Source: Blastobasis lacticolella
Taxonomy: Eukaryota; Arthropoda; Insecta; Lepidoptera; Blastobasidae
DNA: 64,000 nt
Direction of reading: 5' to 3'
Assembly (NCBI GenBank): GCA_905147135.1
Contig: LR990056.1
Coordinates: forward strand, 5,900,001-5,964,000
Shown here one piece after another: positions 12,364-25,800 of the stretch. The stretch's first letter is position 1; each line of letters begins with the position of its first letter. The notes under the pieces were generated by a model. That model saw only the letters and a list, made by a program, of their open reading frames with translations. It searched no databases and was not told the origin of the DNA. The translations under genes and the position numbers were made by a program.

Positions 12364-12461
12364 CATTTTAAGGGTATGTCCCGATTTTCCTACCGCGTAC
12401 CTTTGTGGCTTCTCGTCAACAAAGGTACGCGGTAGGAAACCCGGAACATACCCTTAAAATG
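12364..12461. repeat. 98-bp near-perfect palindrome (fold-back element)
   Basis: The two halves pair from CATTTTAAGGGTATGTnCCG through CCTACCGCGTACCTTTGT. The loop is short (12411-12418). A shorter, diverged relative sharing TACCGCGTACCTTT lies at 52181-52252 inside a FAR intron, so this is a dispersed family rather than a chance hairpin. Confidence 0.65.
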
Positions 12462-12712
12462 TGTGATAATAACCGCGATAGTTTAAAACATTATCTTTCC
12501 TTCATTTTGTTGATCGAGTTGATAAGAAATGGCTCGCTGGACCATTGTGTAGCCTAGTTCTTGACTGGGCCCGGTAACTTCAAGGCTTGTTGTACTCTTT
12601 GACATTTGTGCCCTCGCCCTACTGCATATTTTATGGGAATGCGAACTGTGGCAACATGTTTCCACGTTTTCATTTCTATTTCCTGTAACTCCGGTCTAGT
12701 TTAATATTCGGG

Positions 12713-13721
12713 ACTATAGGTCGACAACTTAACTGGTATATCGCTTGCGGTAGGTGAGGTAGATGGGTGGGTTATTTTTCGAGCGAACGCGGGGGTGCGG
12801 GGCGCGGGGCAGAAGGCCTTTTCTTCCACGAAACGTCAGTTGATGACGTTCCTCAGAAAAATAATGCACACGAGATTATGTCCTAACTTGTCCCAAGATT
12901 AAGTATAATATCCCGAGACGAGAAACCTAATCTTTGCCAATTGCTTTTAACACTAAATCTCGATTTTTAATTCTGTGAAAAAAAGTAAGTTTTTCTTCAT
13001 ATTTATTTTATGGCTCACTGTGGACCTTATAAGAAAACTCACTGTCGCCCAAAGGGCGATGGAAAGGTCTATACTTGGCTAGGGCTAATCAGGGATGAGG
13101 AGATCCGTAAGCGAACTAAGGTCACCGACATATGTCGAAAGATTGCCAAGCGGGCAGGGCACGTATCTCGCAGAACAGATGGCCTATGGGGTAGGTAAGT
13201 TCCCGAGTGGCGATCATGTACCGGAAGACGCAGCTTGAGTTGGCCTCCCTTTAGGTGTGCCGACGATCTGGTAAAGATCGCAGGTGTAGCTGAATGCGGA
13301 AGGCGCAATACCCTTTGAGGAGATCTCTGCCTATGGCCAACAGTGGGCATCTTACATAATATGTACAAATGAACATATAAGTTTAATTTCTAGACGAGAA
13401 GATGGGAGCGCCTCTCAGCGCCCCTCCTTCCTCTCCACTGCGCACAATTTGGAAACCCCTGTGCTCTTATTAATTTTTTTAACAATCATTTTCAAGCCTC
13501 CACTTTGGGTTTTATCATCGGTAAATTAACCTCGTGTGCGTTATTCCGAGAGTCCGTAGCAAAATAACCAACCGCGCTGTGCGGAGTCCGCATTCGCACT
13601 GAGAAACGTCCCTTGCGCTCCCTGCCCCGCGCCCCCGCGCTCAGTCCCGAAACGTCACATGACGTCACCCATTCTGCCTCATATCGCAGGCGATATACCA
13701 GTTAAGTTGTCGACCTATAGT
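12713..13721. mobile_element. 1.0-kb TIR element with GC-rich subterminal regions
   Basis: Inverted ends share ACTATAGGTCGACAACTT and continue AACTGGTATATCGC (12713 onward; reverse complement ending at 13721). Both arms then carry a 'gggggcgcggggcag'-type GC-rich stretch, so the arms extend ~130-150 bases in diverged form. There is no transposase. An RTE-like LINE fragment (13010-13375) is nested inside. Confidence 0.65.
13010..13375 (+). pseudogene. RTE-like LINE ORF2 C-terminal fragment
   Basis: Translates, with a stop near 13196, as the tail of an RTE-type ORF2: an 'IAKRAGHVSRRTDG' stretch, then 'EWRSCTGRRS', then 'DDLVKIAG'. A second copy of the last part lies at 35290-35460. It is a decayed 5'-truncated insertion within the 12713-13721 element. 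Confidence 0.65.
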
Positions 13722-14404
13722 GGCGACCATATGCAACTTTAAAGCCTTTAGCGCTTTTGTTATAATTATTATTGGCAGCATGATGCTATACATAATTTAA
13801 TTACCTACCTAGTGGTACGTTTTCCCCTGATTTCTGGCATTTTGCCTGCCTATTTTGTTTTGCGCTCACACACAAAAGTCGGAATCACTGCCTTTCCTAC
13901 TCCTACCTGTTACTTCTTAATTAAATTTGTTCTGAGACAGTTTAGCTTGTATTGTGTGTGGTCGCCGCTGGAGATCTCTGGAAAAGGGTTAAGCTTTGCT
14001 AAGGTCGACTTAACTTTAAAGTACACACGACAGCTTCACCACAACCTAACTTGTTATAACTTACGAGGTTTTTGCCTGTCTCCGGTTTATATACGTATCC
14101 ACAGCGATGTTAGCTCATTTGATACTGCCGGTAAGTAGGTTGATGTGCTGCCTTCCGTACAACCAAAATGGCCGACATCGCCTGTCGGATTTACGCGGGA
14201 AACGGTCGTGGGGTGCGCCAAACGTTTTACCCGCTTTTATTTTGATTAATTTGTCTCGATCCCACTGTAAGGTGTTCGGTAGAGGACAAGGTTTAGTTTA
14301 GACATTGCGGAAAGTGGTAAGGTTGATATTATGGGGCCCATGTTCAATAAGCCTCGTCATTTTAATATGTATGCCATTTCTTCTAAGTTTATACTTATTA
14401 TAAA

Positions 14405-14760
14405 ATATCATAATCATCTTGGCGTTAATGTCCCGGTAGTGCTCTCGAGCAGGAGGGCCTGCGTCCGCCTTGACCATGATCCAGGATTTGGTAGATCAGA
14501 TAATAACAGTGGAGCGCCTGCGATCTAACTTCCGTGACCCTGCTACCAGGGGAAGCTGACTAGATTCGATAATGGTTACACATTCAGTCGCCTTAATCGT
14601 GACGAACCTGTAGGTAGGGAAACGGAAAAAATGTTTTCCCTCACCGTTAGCATTCAAATATTGTACATAACCCAGAAAAGAGCCGCAATGGAACTCGAAC
14701 CCGGCACCTCTCACTTACGAATCGTATACCTTAACCTCTTGACCACCGACGCACCACGCT
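14405..14760 (-). repeat. tRNA-derived SINE family C, copy 1
   Basis: The high end carries a tRNA-like B box on the minus strand (GGGTTCGAGTTCC near 14692-14706). The body includes 'accatgatccaggatttggt'. Related copies are at 21775, 47950 (opposite strand), 55415 and 60620. Confidence 0.65.
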
Positions 14761-15134
14761 TAATGTATACCTAATAAAGTAGTGTATAGTAGTGGTTTCG
14801 ATAAATATAAAATGCCTAAAATACTCTGCAATATTATTGTTCATCTGGGGTGAGAGGAAAGGAAGGACCCTCAAAATAAAGAACCATAAAACGTATTATT
14901 TACTTTTAGAAGTTCTCCGGAGTTGCGTGACCTCTTAGTATAAATCATTGTGTTGTTTCCCGTTGGAATTAAATTACAACATTTATATTCTTACCTCCGC
15001 CTTTCTTTTGTTGAAGTTTTGATTAATTGTGTGAATGTTTGGAAAATAGCATTGGTATCTATTTAATAACCCGTTAATAATTTTTCAAGTTGTTATGAAG
15101 TATTTAACATTAAAATTGTCATTAAATACTTAAA

Positions 15135-16214
15135 GGTCCCAATTTGGGCGCCAATTATTTTTATTAGCCAAATCTATAAATCGTTATTTATATCATAATC
15201 AAAATAATCTACGTCATATACAAGGTTCTGTTTACGGATATAGCAGACGAGACTAAACATTTGCATATAGAAACGCAAGCTATTATTATGACAGTGCTAC
15301 ATATCGTGTTCATGAAACAAATCACGTTCACGGGCCATGTGCCAAGTCTGCCAAGTGTATCGGACGCCAGAACGTCTACACTGAAAACAGATATATCTAC
15401 GCTTGCATTTTTATCACACCTTAAAGTGTATTAAGTTTCAATGTCATTGACCTGTTTGCACGAGACAGGAATGAATCTATTTTGTACTAGCTCTACTTCG
15501 CAGCTACGACTTCGACTTTCACAAAATACAATTTCAATCAGGCCTATAAGTTCCTAAAAAAGTGTAGCTGTAGTCCTATCTAGTTCTATCTAAAAAGTAT
15601 GTTGTAATAACTAACAAGATGGCTAAGATTATACCAGTATGTACACACTCACGCCCGTATCCCATTAGGGGTAGGCAGAGAATATCGAGTCCACACAACT
15701 TTTTTGCCTCTTCTAAATTCATACAACTAACGCTAATGTCATTTAGTCGGAAATTAATTCACATGAACAACTTTTTTGGAAACTGTCATCAATCTTCATA
15801 CATGATTATCTTCTTTTTGGTTTCCAAGATTTAAACTTGTTTTTTTCTTCCTAATACCGCCCTGCATACAAATTAGATACACGCCCTGGCTATTTAGAGC
15901 CGACAACACTGCGCCCCTTCATATTGACGTAGTCAGCTAGTACCGAAATCGATAAGAGCAAGGTCCCGATGATTCAGATATCAGTCTAACTTTGAGCAAA
16001 TTTTGTTTAGCAGGCTTTTAGAAGGATGAGGTTGGCATTAAAAGATTCCAAGTCAGTTCCTAACCTAATTTGACATGACGGGCTTTGTTAGCCATGCCTA
16101 ATTCTACGCGATATCGTTTTTATTTATGTAAGTATACTTTGATTTTATGATTTAATTTGCTTAATGGGCTATGGTAAACTAAACACGTGTTTGTATTGGC
16201 GCCCAAACTGGGAC
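15135..16214. repeat. Region between two inverted TGGCGCCC...GGGAC motifs
   Basis: The sequence at 15135-15153 is the inverted counterpart of TGGCGCCCAAACTGGGAC at 16197-16214. The pair could be two primer binding sites of retroelement remnants pointing outwards, or the ends of one ~1.08 kb TIR element. No coding capacity is seen between them. Confidence 0.35.
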
Positions 16215-18896
16215 TTCTAAAAATGATCAATTTGAGAATTTTGGTAATGATAACCCATTTCAAGTTTTTTTTATAATAGTTTAATTTATTCATTATTATT
16301 ATGATTACATGTGTAATAACAAAATATGACTAATTAAAGCGAGATTTTCTGGTAAAGTAGGTACATGTTAAAAAAAACCAAGCAATCGATAAGTAAACCT
16401 ACCTACATCCTATCTAGATATAGGGTTACAAGCAACCTTCCTGGAACACAGGTTAAGGCTGGCATTTGGCACTACAATCGGCGTTGGCAACCTTGAGATA
16501 AAGGTCCGGTTACATCACTGGGTTGCTAAGGCCTTGCGGTGGTATAACTTGTGGTAGGCAGACATTATCCTACTAACATTTGAAATGCAAAAGTTTGTAA
16601 AGGCATTTGGATTTGGATAGATATTTGTTGCTTTTCATGCGAAACTACTAAACTTTTGTAGCTTATAACTGAGAATAGAAAATCTCGTCGGAACACACGG
16701 ACTTAACCGAAATTCATCTGCAGGCAAAAAAGAGGGTAGTGCGTAGGCAAAAGCTAGTAGGACAATGGCTTCTGAAGTCACACGACTCCTGGTACTATGT
16801 GCCTATACTTTATTAACAAAGGGACGGATAAATGCCAAACAACTCGCCGAGTTATGTAAACACGTACACCGGCGCCATGTTTGTGACGACCGTGCCTAGC
16901 GTTCAATGCCTGTGGGCTTGCGGGTATGCGAGGGTGGTTCACCTTTAATTAGTTTTCTGATGGCGGTGATATCAAGTTACGGGGCAAACTGTTTGCCGCC
17001 GGCAATCAAGACGATATAGTCCCCTGTGGCCTAATTTAGATAAACTTCATACGTGGTCGATTAAAATTATAAAATGTCATGTCGTGCTTTTTGTGAAAAC
17101 CGTGCCTGGACTGAATAGTTTAATACGGTTTAATATAAATGTTACCATTTATGATATTGTAATGTGTAGTAAAACTCCGTTTTATCAATACCATACGATG
17201 GTTTATTCCGTAAAATTAGTTATTTCAGTTTTACAACAATCTTCCATACATCGACGCAGAAAATAAAATGTCCCCCACGTCTCAAAATTATACAAATGAT
17301 CAACGCTATCGAAGGTGTTTTTCCATCATTTGACTCATTAAAAAGGTTAACAAGCTAAGATTAAGCTTGATACAATATCAATTACATATAACCTTTAAAT
17401 GGACTTTTGACTAAATATTATAGTATCTACCTACACCAGTTGGATAGAGATTGTAACAGACTTTCAATAAATATGTGAATTACGGTTTACCTCCCCCTTA
17501 TTAAAACCATAATGGGATTTCAAAAGGGTGTTTTAGCAATACAGAGGGAGAGGGTGACAGCGGTGCTGCACCGCACACTCGAACTTTTTACATTTTTTGT
17601 TTAATATTATATTTACATACGATTTTGATTTTAATTAAGCAATATGTTGAAAACCTAAAAACGGTTTATTAAGAACTTCGGATAAAAATAATGTTTTAAA
17701 TCAGTGTTATCACTACTTCATCACATCTTACAAATTTGCTTTCCTTTTTAAGTTTTCTTCTTTAAATTCTGCTACAACATGGATTTGAAGTCATCAAACC
17801 ACGGCACCAACCTATAGAAATTCATAATTCAAAGTAAGCGGTTAGCGATAGCGTTTCAACGGTTCCCGCGCCAAAGTACTTTTAAATATCATGCTGCAAT
17901 TAACAGAGGGGCATGAAGCCCTATAGGTATAGGTATAGTTGCTTGCTTGTAGCAGTGTTGACGTATACTACATGTACGTCAAAAGTGGGAGTTATTATTA
18001 CTTACTTTCATTTTCTTAGTTAAAAAATTCGTTCCTAGCATTTTACGTTTCTGGCTTTCCACGATTCTTTCTGGCTTTCAATTAACTGTCATTTTTCGTT
18101 CCTGGCCAGATGCCAGGTTATGTATGTTTCATGAGTAGCAGTCTATAGTACCTATATCTGTATCCAGTATACATATGTACTTTATTTTCAAAATTTAACA
18201 CCTATGTTGTTAACTTTGAAGCCTTTAAGGTGCATAATAATTGATCAATAATAATAATAATAATGAAAATGCAAGCAAGCATTTTTCCTTTCACAGAAAA
18301 CATATTCATATGAGATATCTATTTAAAAATAAGTGAGCACGAGGAGATAAATGTGCCTACAACCGTGGCCGGTTTATCAAGCATCTATCTCTTTCCTACA
18401 CATAGAAGCTTTCGCAAAGCTTGCAGACACGACGGCGTCCAAAGCTCGCGTAAACTAGGTCTTGTGAAAGCTTGGCACGCAGCCCTACCGAGTGGCCCAA
18501 TGCCCAGATTTTGTGTTTTATTTTTCTGCATGTAGGCTATATCAAGGGCATTCAGTATTGACTATTGAGAATTCAGCATTCTGTTACAGTTATGTCGGAC
18601 ATTCAAAGGTCGAAAGTATTACGTAGAAAGTATACAGAATAGACATTAATAAATATAGTTACAATAATCGTAAGACTATAATATAACTTTTAAACTCAAC
18701 TAAGTTTTGTTACAATTAAGATACCTGCCGACAGCAGTAGGCAATATTCCTTATTTACTTCGGGGTTGAAAACATCTAGTAAGAATGATGATAAATATTT
18801 GGTATAACTATAGATATAAGCTGTAATTACCGAAACATCTATTTTGTTTTGCACACCGCTATTAACTTTTAACACTTTACAGAATATTCCTTTTCA

Positions 18897-18914
18897 GTCC
18901 CTTTTTGGGCGCCA
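18897..18914 (-). other. Primer-binding-site-like motif
   Basis: Reverse complement reads TGGCGCCCAAAAAGGGAC, the fourth site of this pattern in the first 19 kb. It is a possible LTR-element remnant. Confidence 0.3.
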
Positions 18915-20784
18915 ACTAACGATAAAAATTAATGGCGTTTACAGTAAACGTGCAAAACTAAACAGATGCTTCGCTAGATACCGTTAATACTTAATATATT
19001 ACGTGCTGAATTTTCATCTCATAAAAGCTGATTCTAAACCTTTAAATTCTCGAATTTATATTCAGTGTTTGAATTTGTAACATCACGTTGACATTACTTT
19101 AGTCTGCGTGGACTTTATAGCATCGTAAACACCCACGGGAGTTTAGGAAATGTCAGTGGAGTACCCTTTTGACGGTATCTATTTTTATATAAATTTTAAT
19201 TCACACCAAGTGGTTGCAGTTGAGATATGTGCTTATGCGGTAAGATATTCTTAAATTAATGTTACTTCAATTGCATTACATTAGTCAAATTATCTTATTA
19301 TAAAGGGTTCATGGTCAAGGCAGACCCCGGGCCCTCGGCCGCAGCAATTTGCTTTTAAAATGTATTCTTATCAAAAGTACAAGGGGGCTTGTTCTGTGTG
19401 CAAACAAACATTAGATAGCAACAGAAGATAGCAATTTATGTAGTAATTATGCAATAAATTAATAAAACTCAATTAAATGTTACCCACCCCATGTACGAAA
19501 CCTAACCAATCGTTGAATGGATTTTGCTACCATGATTTTGGTCTTATCGCTTTGTAAAGAGAACTTTAAGAGAATTTACCAAATATGGGTCACATAGGAA
19601 CAGAAACACGCTAGAATCTAAAATGTAGGTATCATCAATTTGTAACAAATAGGAATACTGTAGTTGCGTTCTGGCATGCTTCTGGCTGAACTCGCATTAT
19701 GACCGTTTGGCATCTGGGGTTATATTTTTGATATGCTCGTGTCGCGTCGAACGGTTTTCAATATTAATTCTTGTCATGAAAATTCAATATTTTATTGTAC
19801 GACGCTGCTTTTCCCTATTTTTGAACCGTTCGCTTTCAGTGTTGCCAATGCAAATTTTCATGCCAAACATAAAAATTGAAAGCCGTTTGCTATAAGACGA
19901 GCGGCTCAAAAATGAACAGGCACTGAGCATGAACTGATGTGTTTCATAAGAGGGGTCAAATAATTTTTTAATACAATTTATACCTAACTTAAGAAAATGT
20001 GTAGGCAAATGGGTGTGTATGTGTAGTGTAGATATTACGTATTATGAAACGGAGAGCGTTTTCTGGGATTCTATTCGGATGCAGTGCTTGTTACAGTGCG
20101 TTATTGTCAACTCATTAATTTTTATAACTATTTTCATATTAACTTTTTTCGTCCCTTACAACGAAATGATCCTCACACGATGTAGAGTCGATCAGCGATA
20201 CGCATTAAAAAATTACAGAATCTAATTTTGATTGCATACAAATTATATGAAATAGTTAGTACACCCACTCCTCTGAATTACAACGGCGCGGCTGCCAGCC
20301 ACGCACTACGCCATACCCAACTAATATTATCATAAAATAACGTAATACGTTTGATGCTATCTCTCTCTAGTCTATAAACGATGAACTCAGGTACTAAAGT
20401 CAGTCTGAACTTCAGTCAGATTACGCAATGGATGCTACGCGTATTCGATGACGTGGCCCCGAACACGTCAAGGGAGCTGGCCAAACGCCAAAACTATAAC
20501 GTCGATAAAATTAACGAACGCGCCTTATGAGTGGTTTCGACAAAATATTATGTTATGTTACGATGATTCCAACGGGCAACGTCGAGAATGGCATTTCGGG
20601 AATGTGATCCTATTTTTAATTTACCGGTGGGTGGTGGGCCTATGTCAAACCTGAGGGGTCCGTTTGGCTGGGTATCATGCACCGATACCTATGTAGCTAG
20701 TCAATGCTATTACTTCAATCATACAATAACAGCCATGAGGCGTAATAGCAGGTGGGTTGTCTGATCTTTCTGTGACGCACGGGC

Positions 20785-20961
20785 GCGGACAAATTCACAC
20801 ACCGCCATCTAGCCCCAAAGTAAGAAAAGCTTGTGTTATGGGTGCTAGATAACTGATAAACTACTTATATACTTTTAAATACATACTTATTATACATAGA
20901 ACACCCAGACCCGTAACAGAATTAAAATTCATCATTTCAATTTCTGCCCGGCCGGGGATCG
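20785..20961 (-). repeat. tRNA-derived SINE, copy 2, head-truncated
   Basis: Matches the body of the SINE at 331-572 but stops inside the B box at 'ggccggggatcga'. It is then joined directly to a different repeat (20962-21075). The tRNA-like head is missing. Confidence 0.75.
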
Positions 20962-21075
20962 AAATGTAGCATTGGTAGCGCCTCTGGTGTTGCTGATGTC
21001 CATAGGCGACGGTGATAACTTTCCATCAGGTGGCCCGCATGCCTGTTTGTTTGCCGTGTTACACAAAAAAGGCGA
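20962..21075 (+). repeat. Family F repeat fragment
   Basis: Shares 'ataggcgacggtgataacttt' and 'ccatcaggtggcccg' with the A-tailed repeat nested at 49739-50097. It ends in an A-rich tail and is fused to the truncated SINE on its left. Confidence 0.6.
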
Positions 21076-21774
21076 TTTTCTTGAGGTTTGTTTTTAAGGG
21101 TGCGTCTAAATCTTGTGAACGCGCAGCAAATGCGCAGTTGCAGTTTACGCGCAGGTAGCGCGTTGCATTTAATCGATACAAAACAAATGGAGACGTACAT
21201 GCGAGATTTGGATGCATCCTTAAGTGGCATTTTCTTTTCGTTGAAATAACAATGGCCTTATACCGTTCTCGACATATTCATAAGGATATATTCGTACACT
21301 ACTCTATCCTTAGCTTAAAACGTACTCTACATTGTAGAAGTACTACTTCAGCTCTAAGCCAGACAGGATCGGAAATTGCAAACTTGAAAGCACAAAACAA
21401 CGTCGGGGAATGCCGTTGACAAATTTTGGGTCCGAAATCCGCGTTCTCAATCCAATTTTCCAGATTAAATACCTCACTTAATCCCGTCACGTTCCGAATT
21501 CCAATCAGTACCTGACCTCGGGAAGTACTGCCCTCTCACTCCCGCAAATAAAAGACGTATTCAAATGAGTGTGACAGAACGATGCTCGGTTACCTTTGCT
21601 GGCTGGCAGGTGAGATCGTTTGGACAGCTATCAATGTCCAATCAAATTAATTGAACTAAGATAAACGATCCTTCGATCTAATCGCTCGGAACGGCCGGGG
21701 AAATGTACCTACCGCCAAAATTCTTTATAATAGTAAAGAAGGGTCAGGACAGTAATATATTAATAATCGGTAGT

Positions 21775-21940
21775 GCTATCACGCACGACCGCCCGGGGTC
21801 CGGCTTGACCATGATCCACTATTTGGCTGATCAGGTAATTACAGTTGAGCGACTGCCATATTATCTCCGTGGTCCTGGTAACATGAGAATCTGACCAGAT
21901 TGGGTCATGTAGCTGATTAAGGTAGCGCATTCAGTAACTT
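21775..21940 (-). repeat. SINE family C fragment
   Basis: Contains 'gaccatgatcca', 'gcgactgcca' and 'gaccagattgg' shared with 14405-14760. The tRNA-like head is lost. Orientation is inferred from the other copies. Confidence 0.5.
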
Positions 21941-22509
21941 CTATGATTTACTTTGTTTAGTACAAACATTGTCTTGCAATAAATAAAAATAAAAATTAGA
22001 ATTAAAAAAGATTTAGAATGTCTCTAACCTAGTAACTATAAATGAAAACCGCTTCCCGCCGTCTGACCTATGTATCTATGAATGTACGCTTAGATCTTCT
22101 AAACTTACATAGATACAGTGATTCAAGAGAAAGGTACATAGAGTAGGATAATACGCAAACGAAGTTGCGGCGAGCCAGCGCTACATGAAGTTATACAGTA
22201 GGAGAAAAGATTTTACATATAGACAGAGGAGTAAGTAGATAAGTCTTACGACTTTTTCGTTTAAGTCTGACGACTTTTTCGTAACCTAAAAAACCTACAT
22301 TTCAGATATATTGGAATTCTGAAATGTATCAAGCGTAAATGTAACTAACGACTGAAAATGCGCAATTTCCTAAAATATCACTGACGAAGTTTCATTCGAA
22401 TTGACATTTCCGGAATCCATGATGAAACACTTGAAAAGAATTTGGCAACTCAAAATCTTCAATGAATAACGAAAAAATTATTTATAAAATTTACGTGGTT
22501 GTCAACTCG

Positions 22510-22770
22510 CTGGCGATACAACCGGTATTGCAAACGTTCGTAAGCTACCTACAGTAACTGCTTGCCACCTTAGTGGTATAAAAGAGGACACATAATTATA
22601 TGCACTCGTCATATTACTAAATGTACTACCTAAAAACTGTCTACTTTTATCTATAATACAGCAGACAAACAGGCATGCTGGCCACCCGATGGAAAGTGGT
22701 CACCACCGCATATGGACATCAGCAACAACAGGGGCGCTACCAATGCGTTGCCCGCCTCTAAGGAGACGTC
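22510..22770. repeat. Two opposed family F fragments
   Basis: 22510-22590 is in plus orientation ('gcaaacgttcgtaagct ... ccaccttagtgg'). 22660-22770 carries the reverse complement of the 'catcaggtggcc' segment. They mark repeated insertion of the same repeat just downstream of the LINE 3' end. Confidence 0.45.
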
Positions 22771-22814
22771 CGATCGATGTTATATTGTTGTATATTTTCT
22801 TTGTTGCACGCTGT

Positions 22815-25800
22815 GAGATATTTTTTATTTATTTATTTATTTATACTTCATGCACAAACAGTACATTGGCGGACTTAAAGCTAAAATAGCATTATCTACC
22901 AGTCTACCAGGAGAGATAACAATTGACAAAAGGTATGCGGTGCCGGAAGATTACTTACAAGTAAAGATTACACAAAAGCTTATTCAACCACAATCAAATT
23001 TATAAAAAAAATTAAATAAATAATAATAATAAATACACTAAAAGTTAAAAGTAGCAATAGATATTTTACACTAATTAATTAATTAATTAACTGCATGAGT
23101 TACCCAAAATTATTCAGGTACTTGAGGCTTTATGAAGAAAAGAGATGAAAAAGGAATAAAGGAACAAGGAATAAATTAGGAGCTAAGGAGTGTTCAGGAA
23201 ATGGTTATGTACTGCTCTCTTAAAACAGAATTTCTTAGATATTAATCTTATGTCAGGGGGAAGATCATTCCAGAGTCTCATCGCTGTTAAAGCAAACGAA
23301 TTAGAAATAAACCCAGTCCGATGAAGAGGGAAATTCAATAAAAGATTGTTTGAAGAACGGAGATTACGGTCGTGATTATCAGAGAGAAACTGGAATTTAC
23401 ATTTTAAGTATTTTGGAATAGCTGGGTCGTGTAAAATTGAATGAAAGGAGAGAAAGAGTTCTTAAGTTACGGCGTTGTCGGATGGAAAGCCACTTGAGCT
23501 TAGCTCGGTAAACCGAGACATGATCATACTTGCGCAAACCAAAGATGAATCTTATGCAGTTGTTAAGAAGACGATCTAACTTACAGAGAAGGTCTTGGTT
23601 TGCGCCAGTGTAGCATACATCGCCGTAATCAATGATAGGCAGAATCAAAGATTGCACAAGTAGCAATTTGGTAGCAGGGGGAAGGAAAAATTTAAATCTA
23701 TAGAGGGAACAAAGAGTCGCGGTGACCTTCCTGCTGACCTCTGTCACATGCGGTACCCAGCTGAGAGTGCTGTCAATGTAAAGCCCCAGATCCTTTACCT
23801 GGGAAGAGTACGGGATAATTATACCATTGTAATGTAAAGGTGGCACCAGGGAGAGATCAAGGCGTTTAATTGCGTATGGGCTGCCCATAATAATAGCTTG
23901 GCATTTGGATGGATTGACGTGTATACCAAATCTTGATGACCAGTCCAGGATGGTTTGGAGCTCGCAGTCAAGAGCACTAATTGCATCAGAAATGTTAGCA
24001 GCCTCAGCATTTGCATATATCTGGAGATCGTCAGCATAAAGATGATAGGAGCATTTTAAGTTTAGGGTCAGCTGGTTAATGAAAATAGCAAACAGAAGAG
24101 GAGAAAGAATTCCACCTTGAGGCACGCCAGCATCAAGGTTGCACCAGCTAGAAGTTGACCCATCCGCTCGAACGGCTTGCTGTCGTCCACGGAGATAGGA
24201 TGTGAACCAGTCCGTCACTGAGGATGATGCTCCAAGATGAGATAAAACAGCCAGTAGTATGTCATGATCGACATTATTAAAAGCATTGGAGAAGTCAATC
24301 AATACAAGGGCCGTCAATCTAGTTCTCTCCATGCTGTCCCTCACGTCTTCGGTAACTTTGAGTAAGGCCGTAGCCGTACTATGCCCAGGCCGGAAACCGG
24401 ACTGGAACGGACTAATGAGTGCATTGGAGAAGACAAACGACGACACCTGCTTGTGGACAAGGGCCTCAAGAATTTTGGATAGATAAGGAAGAATAGAAAT
24501 TGGTCTAAAATGGTTTAAGGAAGATGGAGAGGAAATTTTAGGGAGAGGAATGACCAATGCTTTACGCCACAAGTCAGGAAAAGAACAGGATGACAGAGAA
24601 AAGTTCACAATATGGGTCAAAATTGGAAGAACGGAGTTGAGAATATGACAAATCATGACTCTATTGATATCGTCACAACCCACAGCCTTGGAGTCCAAAG
24701 ATGACAGCGTTTTTCTAACCTCATCCTCAGTGACTGGAGAAAAGTCGAACTTCTGACTTAAGGGTGGTGGCAGGGCAGCAATGTATTTAATAGTTTCTGA
24801 TTTAGTGGCCTGGTCTAACTGTGAGAATTTAGAAAAATGCTGATTAAAAGTATCCGAGCCAAACGGCAGTTTCTGTTGAGCAGCCTGTGGCTTCCCAACC
24901 CCCACCGACTTCAAAAACTTCCAGATGTTAGCAACAGAGGAATTGGCTAGGTTTTCATAGAAATAACGCTGTTTAGCGTTTCTGACAATTTTGTTGCAGA
25001 TATTACGAGCACATTTATAGGAGGACCAATTAGACTCTGTGCGAGCACGTTTGAATTTACGGAAGGCCTTATTCCGCTTCCGCATTGCTACACGAACTCC
25101 CTCAGTAATCCAAGGACATGGCGGCCGCTTAACTCTGACAGAACGTTTGGGTGCATGGACGTCAAATAAAGAAACGATTTTGTTATTAAAAATTGAAATT
25201 TTGTCATCAATAGATGACGCTTCATAACACCCCGTCCAGTCAAGTCTCTCAGCATCTGCCCCAAGCGAACTCAGATCCATCCTCCCAAAACCGCGCACAT
25301 CGATAAACACTGGCTTGGCTTTTGGCGGCTTGATGTTGTACGCCAAGTAAATGAGATCATGTCTAGAAAAGCCCGGCGCAGGTAGTTGGCCGTGGGTAAC
25401 AGACAAGTCCGGGGACGATGATAAAATAAGATCAAGCCACGTATCGGGGGTTTCCAGGTTTGTATGCGTGGGATTAAGAGGGAGCACGTGGAGGTTGGCA
25501 GATTCAATAATCGAGATCAGCTTCCGACTATTGGTAGCAGGTTTAGAGAGGTCTGTGTTAAAGTCCCCCATTATCATCATATGGGTATGCTCTGATGAAA
25601 GAGAAACTAAAAGTGTGTCAAGTTGGGAAAAATAGTCAATGCCAGGAGGGCAATAAATGACACCTAGAACAGCTCTGACACCCCTGACATTAACCTCCAA
25701 GATAAGATACTCCGGAGAAGACGTGTAAGTAGGGCACGAAGAAGCAATAATCCTATACTGGAGATCTGCTCGAAGGTAAATCGCAACTCCACCTCCGCGC

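Larger units (their letters stand above)
14761..20784. other. Long intergenic stretch without a supported gene
   Basis: Six kilobases of AT-rich DNA. Open frames are all short (for example 17084-17266 and 19784-20008) and match no family I recognise. The only structures noted are three primer-binding-site-like motifs, listed separately. Confidence 0.55.

Noticed and set aside
13069..13368. Minus-strand 99-codon gene
   Set aside because: Shadow of the plus-strand RTE-like LINE fragment.
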